Shown here: in pieces, positions 1 to 7,701 of the stretch | How the letters are laid out: each line of letters starts with the position of its first letter | Numbering within the stretch: position 1 is the first letter of the stretch | Source: a virus | Length of the DNA: 20,489 nt | Direction: 5' to 3' (one strand) | IMG/VR virus record: IMGVR_UViG_3300049825_000002 | Coordinates: 1 to 20,489 of that record | Notes under the pieces: generated by a model | What the model saw: only the letters and a program-made list of their open reading frames with translations | Databases searched by the model: none | What the model was told of the DNA's origin: nothing | Made by a program: the position numbers and the translations under genes

Positions 1-494
1 GCCTTAACTTCAGCAACTCTACGGCTCCAACCCTTACCAAAGGTAGGGAAAGCCTTTAGGGACTCTAGGAACTCTAATCGTTTAGCGGAAAATAGCTCAA
101 TTAGTCTTGTTGGGTCTTTTTCTGCTTCTCGGACTAATGCAGCAGTAATGCTACCGTAACCGCCATCTGGAGTAGCGCCAACAGACGACTGTAGAAGCTT
201 AATGGCGCGCCCGACGCCCGAGTTAACAGCGACGTCAAAAACGCAATAGTCAAGACCAGATATAAGCTCATCAGCGTGGCAAGCATCCCAATATTTCCTT
301 TTGTATAAAGGCGCAACCATTATCGGCGTAAGGTTACGCATTTCTTTTTCAGAAACATCATGCCCTACCCACTCTTGCCATACCTTTTTAGTAACGCCAA
401 GGTTAGTTTCGCCCCCAGGATCAGCCGGATGGTTAACGTAACCGCCTTCGTGGACTAATAGCTTGGCTAAACACGCTTCAAAATTACTTTGCAT
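1..494 (-). CDS. GH108-type endolysin (N-acetylmuramidase), 3' end cut by window edge
   Basis: Reading from the ATG at 494 gives an uninterrupted frame of 164 codons that runs off the left edge. Near the N-terminus it carries a H15-E16-G17-G18-Y19 motif followed by DPGGETNLGVT, the signature of glycoside hydrolase family 108 phage lysozymes. Glu16 is the expected catalytic acid. Further on, DVAVNSGVGRAIKLLQ and a PDGGYG stretch match the C-terminal peptidoglycan-binding-3 part. The family cuts the glycan strands of peptidoglycan at the end of infection. No signal peptide or SAR anchor is visible, so release should depend on the holins encoded upstream. The start overlaps the HNH stop as TAATG, which suggests translational coupling. 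Family members are about 165-180 residues long, so probably only the last few residues are missing. The family call is confident. Confidence 0.88.
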   Translation of the reverse strand, partial: MQSNFEACLAKLLVHEGGYVNHPADPGGETNLGVTKKVWQEWVGHDVSEKEMRNLTPIMVAPLYKRKYWDACHADELISGLDYCVFDVAVNSGVGRAIKLLQSSVGATPDGGYGSITAALVREAEKDPTRLIELFSAKRLEFLESLKAFPTFGKGWSRRVAEVK

Positions 495-991
495 TAATTT
501 GCACCTTTTCTAAGATTGCATATTGCTGGAATTACTTTTAAATTTTCTATTGTATGCAAACCACCTTTTGTTATAGGAATTACATGGTCTACATGAAATT
601 TATCACCTAATGACATTGCGATATAAAAATCTCTTAAAGCATAAATTTGTTTAACTTCAGGGGTAATCGCAGTATTTATTTTTGCTCTACGCATTGCGTT
701 ATCAGCATTAACTCTTGATTTATTAATTTGCCTATCTTTTTGTTTCCAAAAAGCTACTTTTTCAGGATTGTTTAACCTGTAATTGTGATTGCTATTAAGT
801 TTCTTTTGATAGTTTCTTTGTACGCTTTCAGCAACTAAACGCCTATGATGTTCAGGGTTTTCAAAATGTTTTATACGCCTATTTTTAGCCATGCAAACTT
901 TACACTTAGATTGACGTCCAGTTGTAGTTCTTTTATCAGGACTAAATTCAGCAAACGGCTTCTGTTGTTTGCATTGAGAACAATTCTTCAT
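494..991 (-). CDS. HNH endonuclease with N-terminal zinc-ribbon cysteines
   Basis: A 165-residue protein with two CxxC pairs (C4/C7 and C30/C33) that would bind zinc. A long Lys/Asn-rich linker follows, then a C-terminal HNH nuclease fold. The visible active-site elements are D135-H136 in HVDHVIP, G143-G144, N150 and N159 (ICNLRKG), so it is an H-N-N version. Such proteins are common in phages as free-standing homing-type endonucleases or as packaging-associated nucleases; here it sits inside the lysis cassette, away from any terminase. Its start overlaps the holin stop (ATGA) and its stop overlaps the endolysin start (TAATG). A hand count of positions 541-990 gives about 32% G+C against about 49% over 1-240, so its origin is probably foreign. 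The family is clear; the role is inferred. Confidence 0.87.
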   Translation of the reverse strand: MKNCSQCKQQKPFAEFSPDKRTTTGRQSKCKVCMAKNRRIKHFENPEHHRRLVAESVQRNYQKKLNSNHNYRLNNPEKVAFWKQKDRQINKSRVNADNAMRRAKINTAITPEVKQIYALRDFYIAMSLGDKFHVDHVIPITKGGLHTIENLKVIPAICNLRKGAN

Positions 992-1386
992 TTACTTAAT
1001 TTCATGTCAGCAATTTTTTCTAAAGTTCTGCCACCAAAATAAAATGACATAACCAACATTCCCCAATTTCCAAGCAATGTTACATAATTTTGATTAGATT
1101 CGTAACCAAAGGAACTCATCATGGCAAAAGTAAAATAGCCCGCCAAAATTGCTATAAGAGTCATAGGACGAATGTTTTTAGACAACCACGAGTCAGATGT
1201 CATATCTGCTTGCAAGCGTGTAGTAAGTTCTTTGCCTTCAGCAATATCAGCGTTAATTTGCGCTAATTCGCCATTTTGTTGCATCTGCAACAGTTCTAAT
1301 TGGGCTTTTGCCTTAGCTTCTGGGTCAGGGAAGAACTTATCTACAAGCTTCATTCCTACATCAAGTATTGCGCCTAATGGAAACAT
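988..1386 (-). CDS. Holin of the 3TM (GTA_holin_3TM) family
   Basis: A 132-residue protein with a hydrophobic/amphipathic N-terminus (1-19), a charged helical stretch rich in Gln, Glu and Lys (22-60), the conserved SDSWLSKNIRPMTL block (64-77), a membrane span at about 73-91 and another at about 103-118, ending in SFYFGGRTLEKIA. This block order is that of the 'holin of 3TMs, for gene-transfer release' family found in phages and gene transfer agents. It should form inner-membrane lesions that let the endolysin reach the wall. The start at 1386 follows GGGAGAAG and overlaps the previous stop (TAATG). The last codons overlap the HNH start (ATGA). It is one of two holin-like proteins in tandem. 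Confidence 0.8.
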   Translation of the reverse strand: MFPLGAILDVGMKLVDKFFPDPEAKAKAQLELLQMQQNGELAQINADIAEGKELTTRLQADMTSDSWLSKNIRPMTLIAILAGYFTFAMMSSFGYESNQNYVTLLGNWGMLVMSFYFGGRTLEKIADMKLSK

Positions 1387-1748
1387 TAACTTCTCCCAAC
1401 GGTGGTTTCGTTATCGCCTTTGCGAACAGTAACTTTGTCGCCTTCAACCTGAACTGACATAGGGTCACGGTCAGCCATGCCATCTAAACGGGCAATAAGC
1501 TCCTTCATAATCTCAAATTCAGGCTTGTCTTGTTTAGGACTAGCACCAGCCACGCCATTTAACATAGATATAAGAGCCGTGAGTGATGCGCCTAACAAAC
1601 CCATAACAGCCGCCATCTTGCCTTCATCAAGCACAATAGACGCGCCTACGCCCATAGCCACAATAATGGTGATGTAGATTAAGCCGTGGCGCCCAATGGC
1701 TTTGCCAGCGACTTCTTTAGCGGTTTCAATATAGGTAGGTTCGCTCAT
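1386..1748 (-). CDS. Putative two-TM holin or holin partner
   Basis: A 120-residue protein with a short polar N-terminus (1-20), two hydrophobic spans at about 22-40 and 45-67 separated by a short DEGK turn, and a charged hydrophilic tail (71-120). This is the layout of a class II holin, although the tail is longer than in typical members. I recognise no named family with certainty. Its place, between a membrane-anchored coiled-coil protein and a 3TM holin and upstream of the endolysin, supports a lysis role, either as holin or as antiholin of the next gene. Its start lies within the stop of the 77-residue gene (ATGA), and its own stop overlaps the next start (TAATG), so the three are probably translated together. 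Confidence 0.6.
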   Translation of the reverse strand: MSEPTYIETAKEVAGKAIGRHGLIYITIIVAMGVGASIVLDEGKMAAVMGLLGASLTALISMLNGVAGASPKQDKPEFEIMKELIARLDGMADRDPMSVQVEGDKVTVRKGDNETTVGRS

Positions 1749-1978
1749 TTATCTGCCTTTTGCTCAAGTTTTTCATAAAGTCTATCAAGCAACATCTCAA
1801 TACGATCAAAGCGCTCTTTGATTTCGTCTTTTTTGATGTAATGCGTAGGCAGATCAATCTCGATCTGCTTTACGTCATCTTTAAGTTTTTGCACTGAGTC
1901 CCATATTTGACGAGCAAACCAACCAAGACTAGAAAGGGCGGCTGCACCGCCGATGTTAATAATAATTTGCCAATCCAT
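1745..1978 (-). CDS. Small membrane-anchored coiled-coil protein of the lysis cassette
   Basis: A 77-residue protein with one N-terminal hydrophobic span (about 4-24, IIINIGGAAALSSLGWFA), then a charged region of heptad character (about 28-45 and 50-75) broken by DLPTHYIKKD. The topology resembles the inner-membrane subunit of a spanin pair, but it is short, no lipoprotein partner is visible, and similar small proteins often sit beside phage holins without an assigned function. An antiholin or holin-modulating role is equally possible. The start is supported by GAGGT a few bases upstream, right after the stop of the large ejection protein. It overlaps the next gene by 4 nt. The gene is well supported; its function is unassigned. 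Confidence 0.6.
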   Translation of the reverse strand: MDWQIIINIGGAAALSSLGWFARQIWDSVQKLKDDVKQIEIDLPTHYIKKDEIKERFDRIEMLLDRLYEKLEQKADK

Positions 1979-1980
1979 TT

Positions 1981-4338
1981 TTACCTCGCAAGGGCGTTTA
2001 CATTTTGTTGTTGTGGTGCCAAAGCGTTAGGTGTTGCGTATTGAACTGCCCCTATGCTAACAGCGCGTTGTACGTCAGGATTATTACGGAATAAATCAAT
2101 TACCTTTAATCGTTCTTCGGCAGGCAGCGTATTAAGAATCTCATTCATGGCTTTACCAGAACGAACACCCTCTGTAATTAAGCGTTGCGCTTTCTCGTTT
2201 ACCTTGCCAGTTACCATTTGAGCAATCTTCTTAGCTACGGCGGTCTTGTATCCTACGAAGCCTGGAATTAGCTCTGTAGGGTTGCCATACTGATCTTCTA
2301 GATTTAACGCTTTACGACCTGCTTTTATTTGTGGTTTGATATCTAAGTCACGTTCAGCTTGATCGGCTATGCCTAATAGCTTAACCATAGGGCTATTTGG
2401 ACGTTGACCGCCCATCGCTTGCATAATGTCGCGGTTGCCAGGGCCAAAGATCTTTTCTACAAAGTCAGGATCTCTACCTTTGACAATATCGACAAATCGT
2501 TGTGGGTCTGTATCTAATATCTTAACTAATTGACCTGCTGCGAGGCGTTGATCTAGTTGTCCACGACCTTTAGAGAAAGTTTCTAGATATCTATTCCAAT
2601 CTTCACCACCGCCAGCGTTACGAATAGCGTCATCAATTAAACCACGAACGTCGCCTAATAGCCCCGCCAAACGCTGCGATTGCGCTGCTGGATCGTAACC
2701 ACTTTCAGATAAAGCTTTATTAATAGCGTCATTAATTGAAGTTTTACGTATTTGATATACATCTTCTACGTCTATAAGCCCGTTAGATGGTGCGCTTAAT
2801 TCAGCGACTTTATCACGCAAATTAAGCAAGGCTTTGCTTTGAACTGTGTCAGCACGAACGCCTGGCTGGCTGGCAATAGCTTCAATTTTTGACGCCAAAG
2901 TGCTACCAGCCAAAGGTTGTAGCCCTCGTTCGTTCATAGTAGCTAGTTTAGCCTCAGCGGTTCTGGCGCCTTGACCTGCGGCTAATGAATCAAACGCAGC
3001 TTTACCCGCAACTTCATCAGCGCTACCAGCTAACTTGCCAAGCAGGTAATCTGTAGCTAAGTTATCTTGAGCAGGGGTAATAGCACGGGCTTGCGCTGCT
3101 GGGGATATAGATACTTCATCAAATAAGCCAGGCGTAACATTAGTTGGTTTAGATACTTGTTGCCCTGCAAAACGGCGCACGTCGGCTACTCTATCTGCCG
3201 CTTCTTTACGCAAAGCTTTTGATTCTTTTGCCAGCGCAGGCATAACTTGCCCTGTTTCCGTTACTTTACCAAATACTTCTTCGCGCATAGGTGTTGTTAA
3301 TCTATTAAGAACACGCTTGGCATCGCTAATATTGTTGATAACTTCGGTTTCAGTAGAACCACCGGCTAATCTAGCCAATTGATTTAATTGGCCTAGTTTC
3401 TGCTCATCTTTTAATACGCGTTGAAATGAAGTCTTATCTTTACCAGCGTAAAAGTCTAGGAAAGCTTGATAAACGTCGTTATCTACGCCACCTACGGCTT
3501 GCGCTGCATTTACGTCCATAGGAGCTACGTTATTAGCAGCGCGGATTGTATTGATAGCATCGCCAGCCATTTCACGGGCGACTTTACCAGCTTTAACTTC
3601 AGCTAATTTGCCTGTAAAGGCGTCAACAATCTTGCCGCCGCCTTGGGCAATGTATCGACCGACTGTAGGCAATACAAATGGTGCAGCAGCGCCTATAGCC
3701 GCGCCTGTTGTAGCTTCTTCAGGGTTAATAAGGGCAGCAGATGTACCACCAAGAATAGCGCCGCCAGCAGCCTTTGTAGCTATATTAGCTGCGCCTGGAG
3801 CCATACCAGTGGAAAAACCACCAGTTCTAACGGCTTGAGCTAAAGGTGCTAAAGCTGGACTAGCCGCTTGCAAACCTTTACCGATAAGCCCACCAGCAGG
3901 CAAAGTAGCTACGGTTTGACCAACAAACTCACCTACAGGTACAGCGCCAGGGGCTACTTCTCTGTATTTAGCAACGTTAGCTTCTTCCATCGCTTTACGA
4001 CGGGCAGCATCTTCAATCAAAGCTTGACCTGTTTGTTGCGCTCCAAGTGCTTGTAAGCCTTGACCAACTAAACGTTGACCACCAAACATGATGTCGCCGA
4101 TGCCTTTGCTGATACCTTGTCCTGTAGCTAATACTTCAACTGCGGGTTGCAAAACACGACTACGCAAGAATGACTCATCCCTGACGTTAGTACGTGCAGC
4201 AGGTGTAGGTTCAGCTGCCGAAATAGCGCCACCAAACTGTTTGGCTAACGCTTCATAGTCAACGTCAGACGCGGGAGCAGGGGCAGGCGCTGCCGAGCCA
4301 CCAAATTGCTTTGCAAGGGCTTCGTAGTCTACGGCCAT
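1981..4338 (-). CDS. Large internal/ejection protein, P22 gp16-like by position
   Basis: A 785-residue protein, last and largest of three consecutive genes that match the gp7-gp20-gp16 ejection block of P22-like phages. In P22 these proteins are packaged in the capsid and ejected into the cell envelope to help DNA enter. The N-terminus repeats VDYEALAKQFGG exactly (residues 3-14 and 26-37) across a Pro/Ala linker. A Gly/Ala-rich hydrophobic region (about 130-235) could enter or perturb a membrane. The remainder (about 240-785) looks predominantly helical and charged, with many Arg, Lys, Gln and Asp residues. No lytic transglycosylase motif is obvious, so no enzyme function is claimed. The start is 1 nt past the previous stop with only a weak GGGG upstream, so it probably depends on coupling. 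Confidence 0.65.
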   Translation of the reverse strand: MAVDYEALAKQFGGSAAPAPAPASDVDYEALAKQFGGAISAAEPTPAARTNVRDESFLRSRVLQPAVEVLATGQGISKGIGDIMFGGQRLVGQGLQALGAQQTGQALIEDAARRKAMEEANVAKYREVAPGAVPVGEFVGQTVATLPAGGLIGKGLQAASPALAPLAQAVRTGGFSTGMAPGAANIATKAAGGAILGGTSAALINPEEATTGAAIGAAAPFVLPTVGRYIAQGGGKIVDAFTGKLAEVKAGKVAREMAGDAINTIRAANNVAPMDVNAAQAVGGVDNDVYQAFLDFYAGKDKTSFQRVLKDEQKLGQLNQLARLAGGSTETEVINNISDAKRVLNRLTTPMREEVFGKVTETGQVMPALAKESKALRKEAADRVADVRRFAGQQVSKPTNVTPGLFDEVSISPAAQARAITPAQDNLATDYLLGKLAGSADEVAGKAAFDSLAAGQGARTAEAKLATMNERGLQPLAGSTLASKIEAIASQPGVRADTVQSKALLNLRDKVAELSAPSNGLIDVEDVYQIRKTSINDAINKALSESGYDPAAQSQRLAGLLGDVRGLIDDAIRNAGGGEDWNRYLETFSKGRGQLDQRLAAGQLVKILDTDPQRFVDIVKGRDPDFVEKIFGPGNRDIMQAMGGQRPNSPMVKLLGIADQAERDLDIKPQIKAGRKALNLEDQYGNPTELIPGFVGYKTAVAKKIAQMVTGKVNEKAQRLITEGVRSGKAMNEILNTLPAEERLKVIDLFRNNPDVQRAVSIGAVQYATPNALAPQQQNVNALAR
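4228..4332 (-). repeat. Duplicated 12-codon motif in the ejection protein
   Basis: Positions 4297-4332 and 4228-4263 both encode VDYEALAKQFGG, separated by 11 codons rich in Ala and Pro. The two peptide copies are identical, but seven of twelve codons differ (eight nucleotide changes, all synonymous). The repeat is therefore old or was kept by selection on the protein, not a fresh DNA duplication. Confidence 0.9.
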
Positions 4339-4339
4339 G

Positions 4340-5524
4340 TTATAACCCCGCTGCTTTTTTGTACGCTGCTGCTGCTTCTGGTGTTGGGAAAGTTAATACT
4401 TTACCGCCTGGGATTGTTACAGTGCTACCTCCAGCACCGGGTGCAGGCGTTTTTGCCCCTTTGTAATCGTACGTCATATTGTACGCTTCACGAACACGGG
4501 ATTTAGAACCTTGAAGATCAGCAATAGCGTCGCTAATTGCGTTTTGTACACTTGACGCATCTTGTCTACGATCAATTGCAGCAAACGATTGACGGAGCTG
4601 TGTACCCTCTTGGTTAGATACGTTACCCAAAGCACCGCCAGTTGGTGATGCAGCTCGCATATCTTGAAGTTCTTTGAAACCGCCACGGGCAACAATCTTG
4701 TCATATAACGCTTGTGCTTCTCTACCGTCTTTAGTGACCGCAGGCGCCCGTCCAGCAACAATACCTGTAATGCTAGCTAACCCTGGATGATTTTTAAGTG
4801 TAAGCAAATCTTTTTCTAATTGATCTGTTTTAGCTTCAAAAGTATTAACGGCTTGCGTAGCTACAGGATATTTAGACTCACGCGCTTGTATTTCTTTAGA
4901 CGACAAGTTAGTTGTGGTTGGGCCACCAGGCATAGCTTCAAGCGTACCTTCTGGTGTCATACGATAACCTACAGGAATACGTCCAAGATCCTGACCACGC
5001 CGCGCTGTAGTTGCACTAATATCCTGCCCACGAATAGTCGTAGCGTTAGTTTGCGCTTGAGAAGCACTAATTTGCGTTTGATTAATATATTTATCTGCCT
5101 CTAACATCAAGCTAGTTTTAACATCTTTGTCAAATTTAGCAGGCAAAAATTGAGTTAGCCCAGGTAATTGTGCGCTAGTTTGTTTGCGCCATAAATCATA
5201 AGTATCTTGATCATTAATAGGCGCAAGGCTATTTCTAGCGTTAGTCATTAATTTAGCTTCTAACTCAACTTGCGCTGTTTTATTTTTGGTCTGCCCTTGT
5301 TGCAATTCCAATGCAAGTTTAGGGCTGACCCTACCAACTTGGCTAATGTAATCAGGTGAATTAATGTCCAAACCACGCAGAGCATTACGCTCTGCCATAA
5401 CTTGTTCAGCTTCTTGCATCTTAAGGTTGTTAAGACCAAACTGTTGCGCTTGTGCAAGCGCGTTCATTGGGTTTTCTAATTGTACTGGGCGTATGCCTAG
5501 GGGAATACTTGGATCGATTGGCAT
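4340..5524 (-). CDS. Putative internal/ejection protein, P22 gp20-like by position
   Basis: A 394-residue, mostly helical protein. It starts with MPIDPSIPLGIRPVQLENP and a Gln/Ala-rich stretch (NALAQAQQFG), which is typical of phage virion proteins from this slot. Residues 200-350 form a charged helical domain containing ASPTGGALGNVSNQEG. The C-terminus has a disordered Pro/Gly/Ala linker and a final FPTPEAAAAYKKAAGL tail, a recurrent ending in phage structural proteins. It lies between the short gp7-like gene and the large gp16-like gene, so an ejected DNA-transfer protein is the best guess. That rests mainly on synteny and composition. The start is supported by AAGGA five bases before the ATG, next to the previous stop. 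Confidence 0.58.
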   Translation of the reverse strand: MPIDPSIPLGIRPVQLENPMNALAQAQQFGLNNLKMQEAEQVMAERNALRGLDINSPDYISQVGRVSPKLALELQQGQTKNKTAQVELEAKLMTNARNSLAPINDQDTYDLWRKQTSAQLPGLTQFLPAKFDKDVKTSLMLEADKYINQTQISASQAQTNATTIRGQDISATTARRGQDLGRIPVGYRMTPEGTLEAMPGGPTTTNLSSKEIQARESKYPVATQAVNTFEAKTDQLEKDLLTLKNHPGLASITGIVAGRAPAVTKDGREAQALYDKIVARGGFKELQDMRAASPTGGALGNVSNQEGTQLRQSFAAIDRRQDASSVQNAISDAIADLQGSKSRVREAYNMTYDYKGAKTPAPGAGGSTVTIPGGKVLTFPTPEAAAAYKKAAGL

Positions 5525-5532
5525 ATTATTCC

Positions 5533-6309
5533 TTAACTTTGATACGGTTGGCTGTAGTCATAAACGGGAGCCGCACCGCCGCTTCTACCTGTATCGTATG
5601 CAGAGCGATTGCCGTACAAGCCCATCATAGCTGCCGTCTGCGCTGCGTTACCAATACCACCTAAAGCAGAACCATACGCATTAGCTGAACCAATTTGACC
5701 TGCGGCTAAAGCATTACCAGCGCCCGTAATGTTAGCAGCCTGAGATGTACCAAAATTACCTACGTTAGCTGCTTGATTACTTGCGCCTGCTTGACCAATA
5801 TTAGTTAAGAACTGTAATGGGTTAATTAAATTGTTGCGATTCATTTGGAACGTATTTTGTGCGCGGTTAAACGCGTTGTTATATTCTTGTGAACCTAATT
5901 CTTGGCCGTACATTTGACCTGCTCTAAGAGCGTTACCAGAGATCAAACCGCCTCTAGCCGCCGCCGTAGCGTTCATAGCGTTCATACCTTCTCTTAAACG
6001 AAAAGCGTACCCTGGATCCGCTTTATATTCATTTGGGCCATACGTAAAGTCTTGCGTTAAACGACCGCCTGGCTGAGTCATAGCAGACAGTTGGTTAACC
6101 GCTGTTGTACCCGCTGTAGTAAACGGTTGTTGTAGCGCTAGTTGTCTTTCAAGTGCAGCTTGTTGCGCTGCGGTAGCGTTATTGGCTGCATCGGCTTGTT
6201 GTTGGGCGGCGCTAGACGCAGCTTTACTAGCGTTCATGCCTCCTATTATGCTTGCACCGCCTGCAATTGCGGCGGCGCCTAGTATCGCGGTTCCAGTAGC
6301 TACAGCCAT
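5533..6309 (-). CDS. Putative DNA transfer/ejection protein, P22 gp7-like by position
   Basis: A 258-residue low-complexity protein. A hydrophobic Gly/Ala N-terminus (about 4-26) is followed by a helical Gln/Ala-rich region (about 30-60), a YGPNEYKADPGYAFRL block, a RGGLISGNALRAGQ block, and a long Asn/Gln/Gly/Ala-rich tail ending in Tyr/Ser-rich sequence. This composition, and its position first in a row of three large Ala/Gln-rich proteins after the neck genes, is what is seen for gp7-like ejection proteins. In P22, gp7 forms part of the ejectosome with gp16 and gp20. The start follows GAGGTG and overlaps the GNAT stop (TAATG). Confidence 0.62.
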   Translation of the reverse strand: MAVATGTAILGAAAIAGGASIIGGMNASKAASSAAQQQADAANNATAAQQAALERQLALQQPFTTAGTTAVNQLSAMTQPGGRLTQDFTYGPNEYKADPGYAFRLREGMNAMNATAAARGGLISGNALRAGQMYGQELGSQEYNNAFNRAQNTFQMNRNNLINPLQFLTNIGQAGASNQAANVGNFGTSQAANITGAGNALAAGQIGSANAYGSALGGIGNAAQTAAMMGLYGNRSAYDTGRSGGAAPVYDYSQPYQS

Positions 6310-6767
6310 TATTTCACCTCTTTAACGAATGTGCGCTCTAAAGGCGTAAACCCAGCGCGTATGTAAACTTTTTCCATCTTGTCAGCCCGGTCATCTTCTA
6401 ACGCAATCATAAACAAAGACTTTGCATTTTTCTCTTTAGCCCATTGTTCAATCTGATTGAACATCTTGGCTCCTGCACCGCTTCCCCGTGCAGTTGGGGT
6501 TAACCACCACCATAACTCTTGCGCTACTAGATGCGTAGGGCTGAAATACAACGGATAAACCATTGCCCCCGTAATTCCCACGATTTTACTATCAATTTCA
6601 GCTAACCAGATACCTACATCGGGATTATTTAACGCATTTAAAAAGAATTTACTATATCCGTCTATATCAAATTCAGAAATACTATCCATTGGCGACGCAA
6701 TATGGAAATCTTTAGCCAATACAACATATTGATCTAAGTCTGCCTCGGTTGCAATTCTAACTATCAT
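6309..6767 (-). CDS. GNAT-family N-acetyltransferase
   Basis: A 152-residue protein with the GNAT fold order: N-terminal IRIATEADLDQ-type strand and helix (residues 3-20), a central beta strand pair (52-72), motif A with R94-G95-S96-G97-A98-G99 for the pyrophosphate of acetyl-CoA, and motif B near YIRAGFTPLE (135-144). The family moves acetyl groups from acetyl-CoA to amines; the substrate here is unknown. The gene sits among virion genes, 1 nt after the fibre-like gene and overlapping the next gene by 1 nt, in the slot that holds head-assembly gene 14 in P22. It lacks a Shine-Dalgarno sequence of its own, so reinitiation is likely. The family is certain; virion or host modification is a guess. 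Confidence 0.88.
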   Translation of the reverse strand: MIVRIATEADLDQYVVLAKDFHIASPMDSISEFDIDGYSKFFLNALNNPDVGIWLAEIDSKIVGITGAMVYPLYFSPTHLVAQELWWWLTPTARGSGAGAKMFNQIEQWAKEKNAKSLFMIALEDDRADKMEKVYIRAGFTPLERTFVKEVK

Positions 6768-6768
6768 A

Positions 6769-7701
6769 TTAAATTAAAAGTACATTATTTGGTGTGTATT
6801 GCATTGTTATCCAATTTGTTCCATCTGACACTAATGTAGCCGTATCGCCTGCTACATCAGCAAGAAGCGCCGTACCCGCAGATCCACCTGCCCTTGGCAC
6901 CACGTTAGAGGACGCCGAAACAAGAAACTGGGCTTGGTAGTTCTGAAAATACAAAACACGGCCTGTATTAGTTGATGGGCTAGGAAGCGTAACAGTGCAA
7001 GTTGAGCCTGACTTATTGTTAATAATCCAAGTGTCAGTAGCGCCTACGCTAAAGTTAGCCGTCTTAGTAGATGGCGCAGTAGTAATAAACGTGCCACTTG
7101 TGGCGATAGTAATCGCCCCTGCGCCATTAGTAATGGACACACCAGCGCCAGCCGTTAACGTGGATTTAGTTAATGTATTGCCTGTAGTGTTGCCAATTAA
7201 CAGTTGACCATCGGTGTAGCTTGTTTGTCCTGTGCCGCCGTTATTTACATCTAAAGTGCCAGCAAGCACTACAGCGCCAGTTGTAGTGGTGCTAGGGGTT
7301 AACCCTGTAGCTCCACCGCTAAAGCTTAATACACCTGTATTGCTAATAATAATGTCGCCGACACCCGCATCAACACTAATGCCTGGGCCAGCGGCTAAAG
7401 AAGTAACGCCTGTGTTTTCAATGGTAATTGTGCCTGGGCCATTAACAATTTGAATACCGCCCAAAGGTGTTAAGGTGTTCTTATCAAGCCCTGTAGTAGT
7501 GCTATTACCAATAAGCAATTGACCATTTGTATATTCTGATTGTCCTGTACCGCCTCTATTTACAGGAAGAATACCGCTGCCTTCACCAAGCGTAATAAAG
7601 ATGTTGTAAAAAAATCGATACCAAGCAGGCGTCATGTCGCCAGAGTTTTCGTCAATCAACGACGTTCTAGGCGCCGGGATCTTGGTAATATTTTCAGACA
7701 T
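6769..7701 (-). CDS. Tail fibre-like protein with GGTGQ repeats, at the tail-needle position
   Basis: A 310-residue protein. The N-terminus (about 7-37) has KIPAPRTSLIDENSG and MTPAWYRFFYNIF, a block recurrent in phage proteins encoded after gp10-like genes and probably a virion-attachment segment. Residues 47-78 and 152-183 are imperfect copies with GGTGQ and GQLLIGN cores. Between and after them are strand-rich GxGI..I.NTG units. The C-terminal part (about 210-310), with WIINNKSGSTCTVTLP and ATLVSDGTNWITM, looks like a small beta domain common at the ends of fibres. It occupies the slot of the P22 tail needle gp26, but I see no long coiled coil, so a short tail fibre is more likely. Its start overlaps the gp10-like stop (TAATG). 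Confidence 0.68.
   Translation of the reverse strand: MSENITKIPAPRTSLIDENSGDMTPAWYRFFYNIFITLGEGSGILPVNRGGTGQSEYTNGQLLIGNSTTTGLDKNTLTPLGGIQIVNGPGTITIENTGVTSLAAGPGISVDAGVGDIIISNTGVLSFSGGATGLTPSTTTTGAVVLAGTLDVNNGGTGQTSYTDGQLLIGNTTGNTLTKSTLTAGAGVSITNGAGAITIATSGTFITTAPSTKTANFSVGATDTWIINNKSGSTCTVTLPSPSTNTGRVLYFQNYQAQFLVSASSNVVPRAGGSAGTALLADVAGDTATLVSDGTNWITMQYTPNNVLLI
7153..7563 (-). repeat. Imperfect repeats in the fibre-like gene
   Basis: Two 32-codon units, at 7468-7563 and 7153-7248, encode VN-x-GGTGQ-x(2)-YT-x-GQLLIGN with related flanks. Each is followed by a Gly-rich strand motif. A weaker relative of the unit ([10 protein letters not shown]) occurs in the S74 fibre encoded at 15225-16028. 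Confidence 0.75.

Noticed and set aside
134-316. 60-codon frame at the left end
   Set aside because: It is out of frame inside the GH108 endolysin, whose signature motifs are clear through this stretch.
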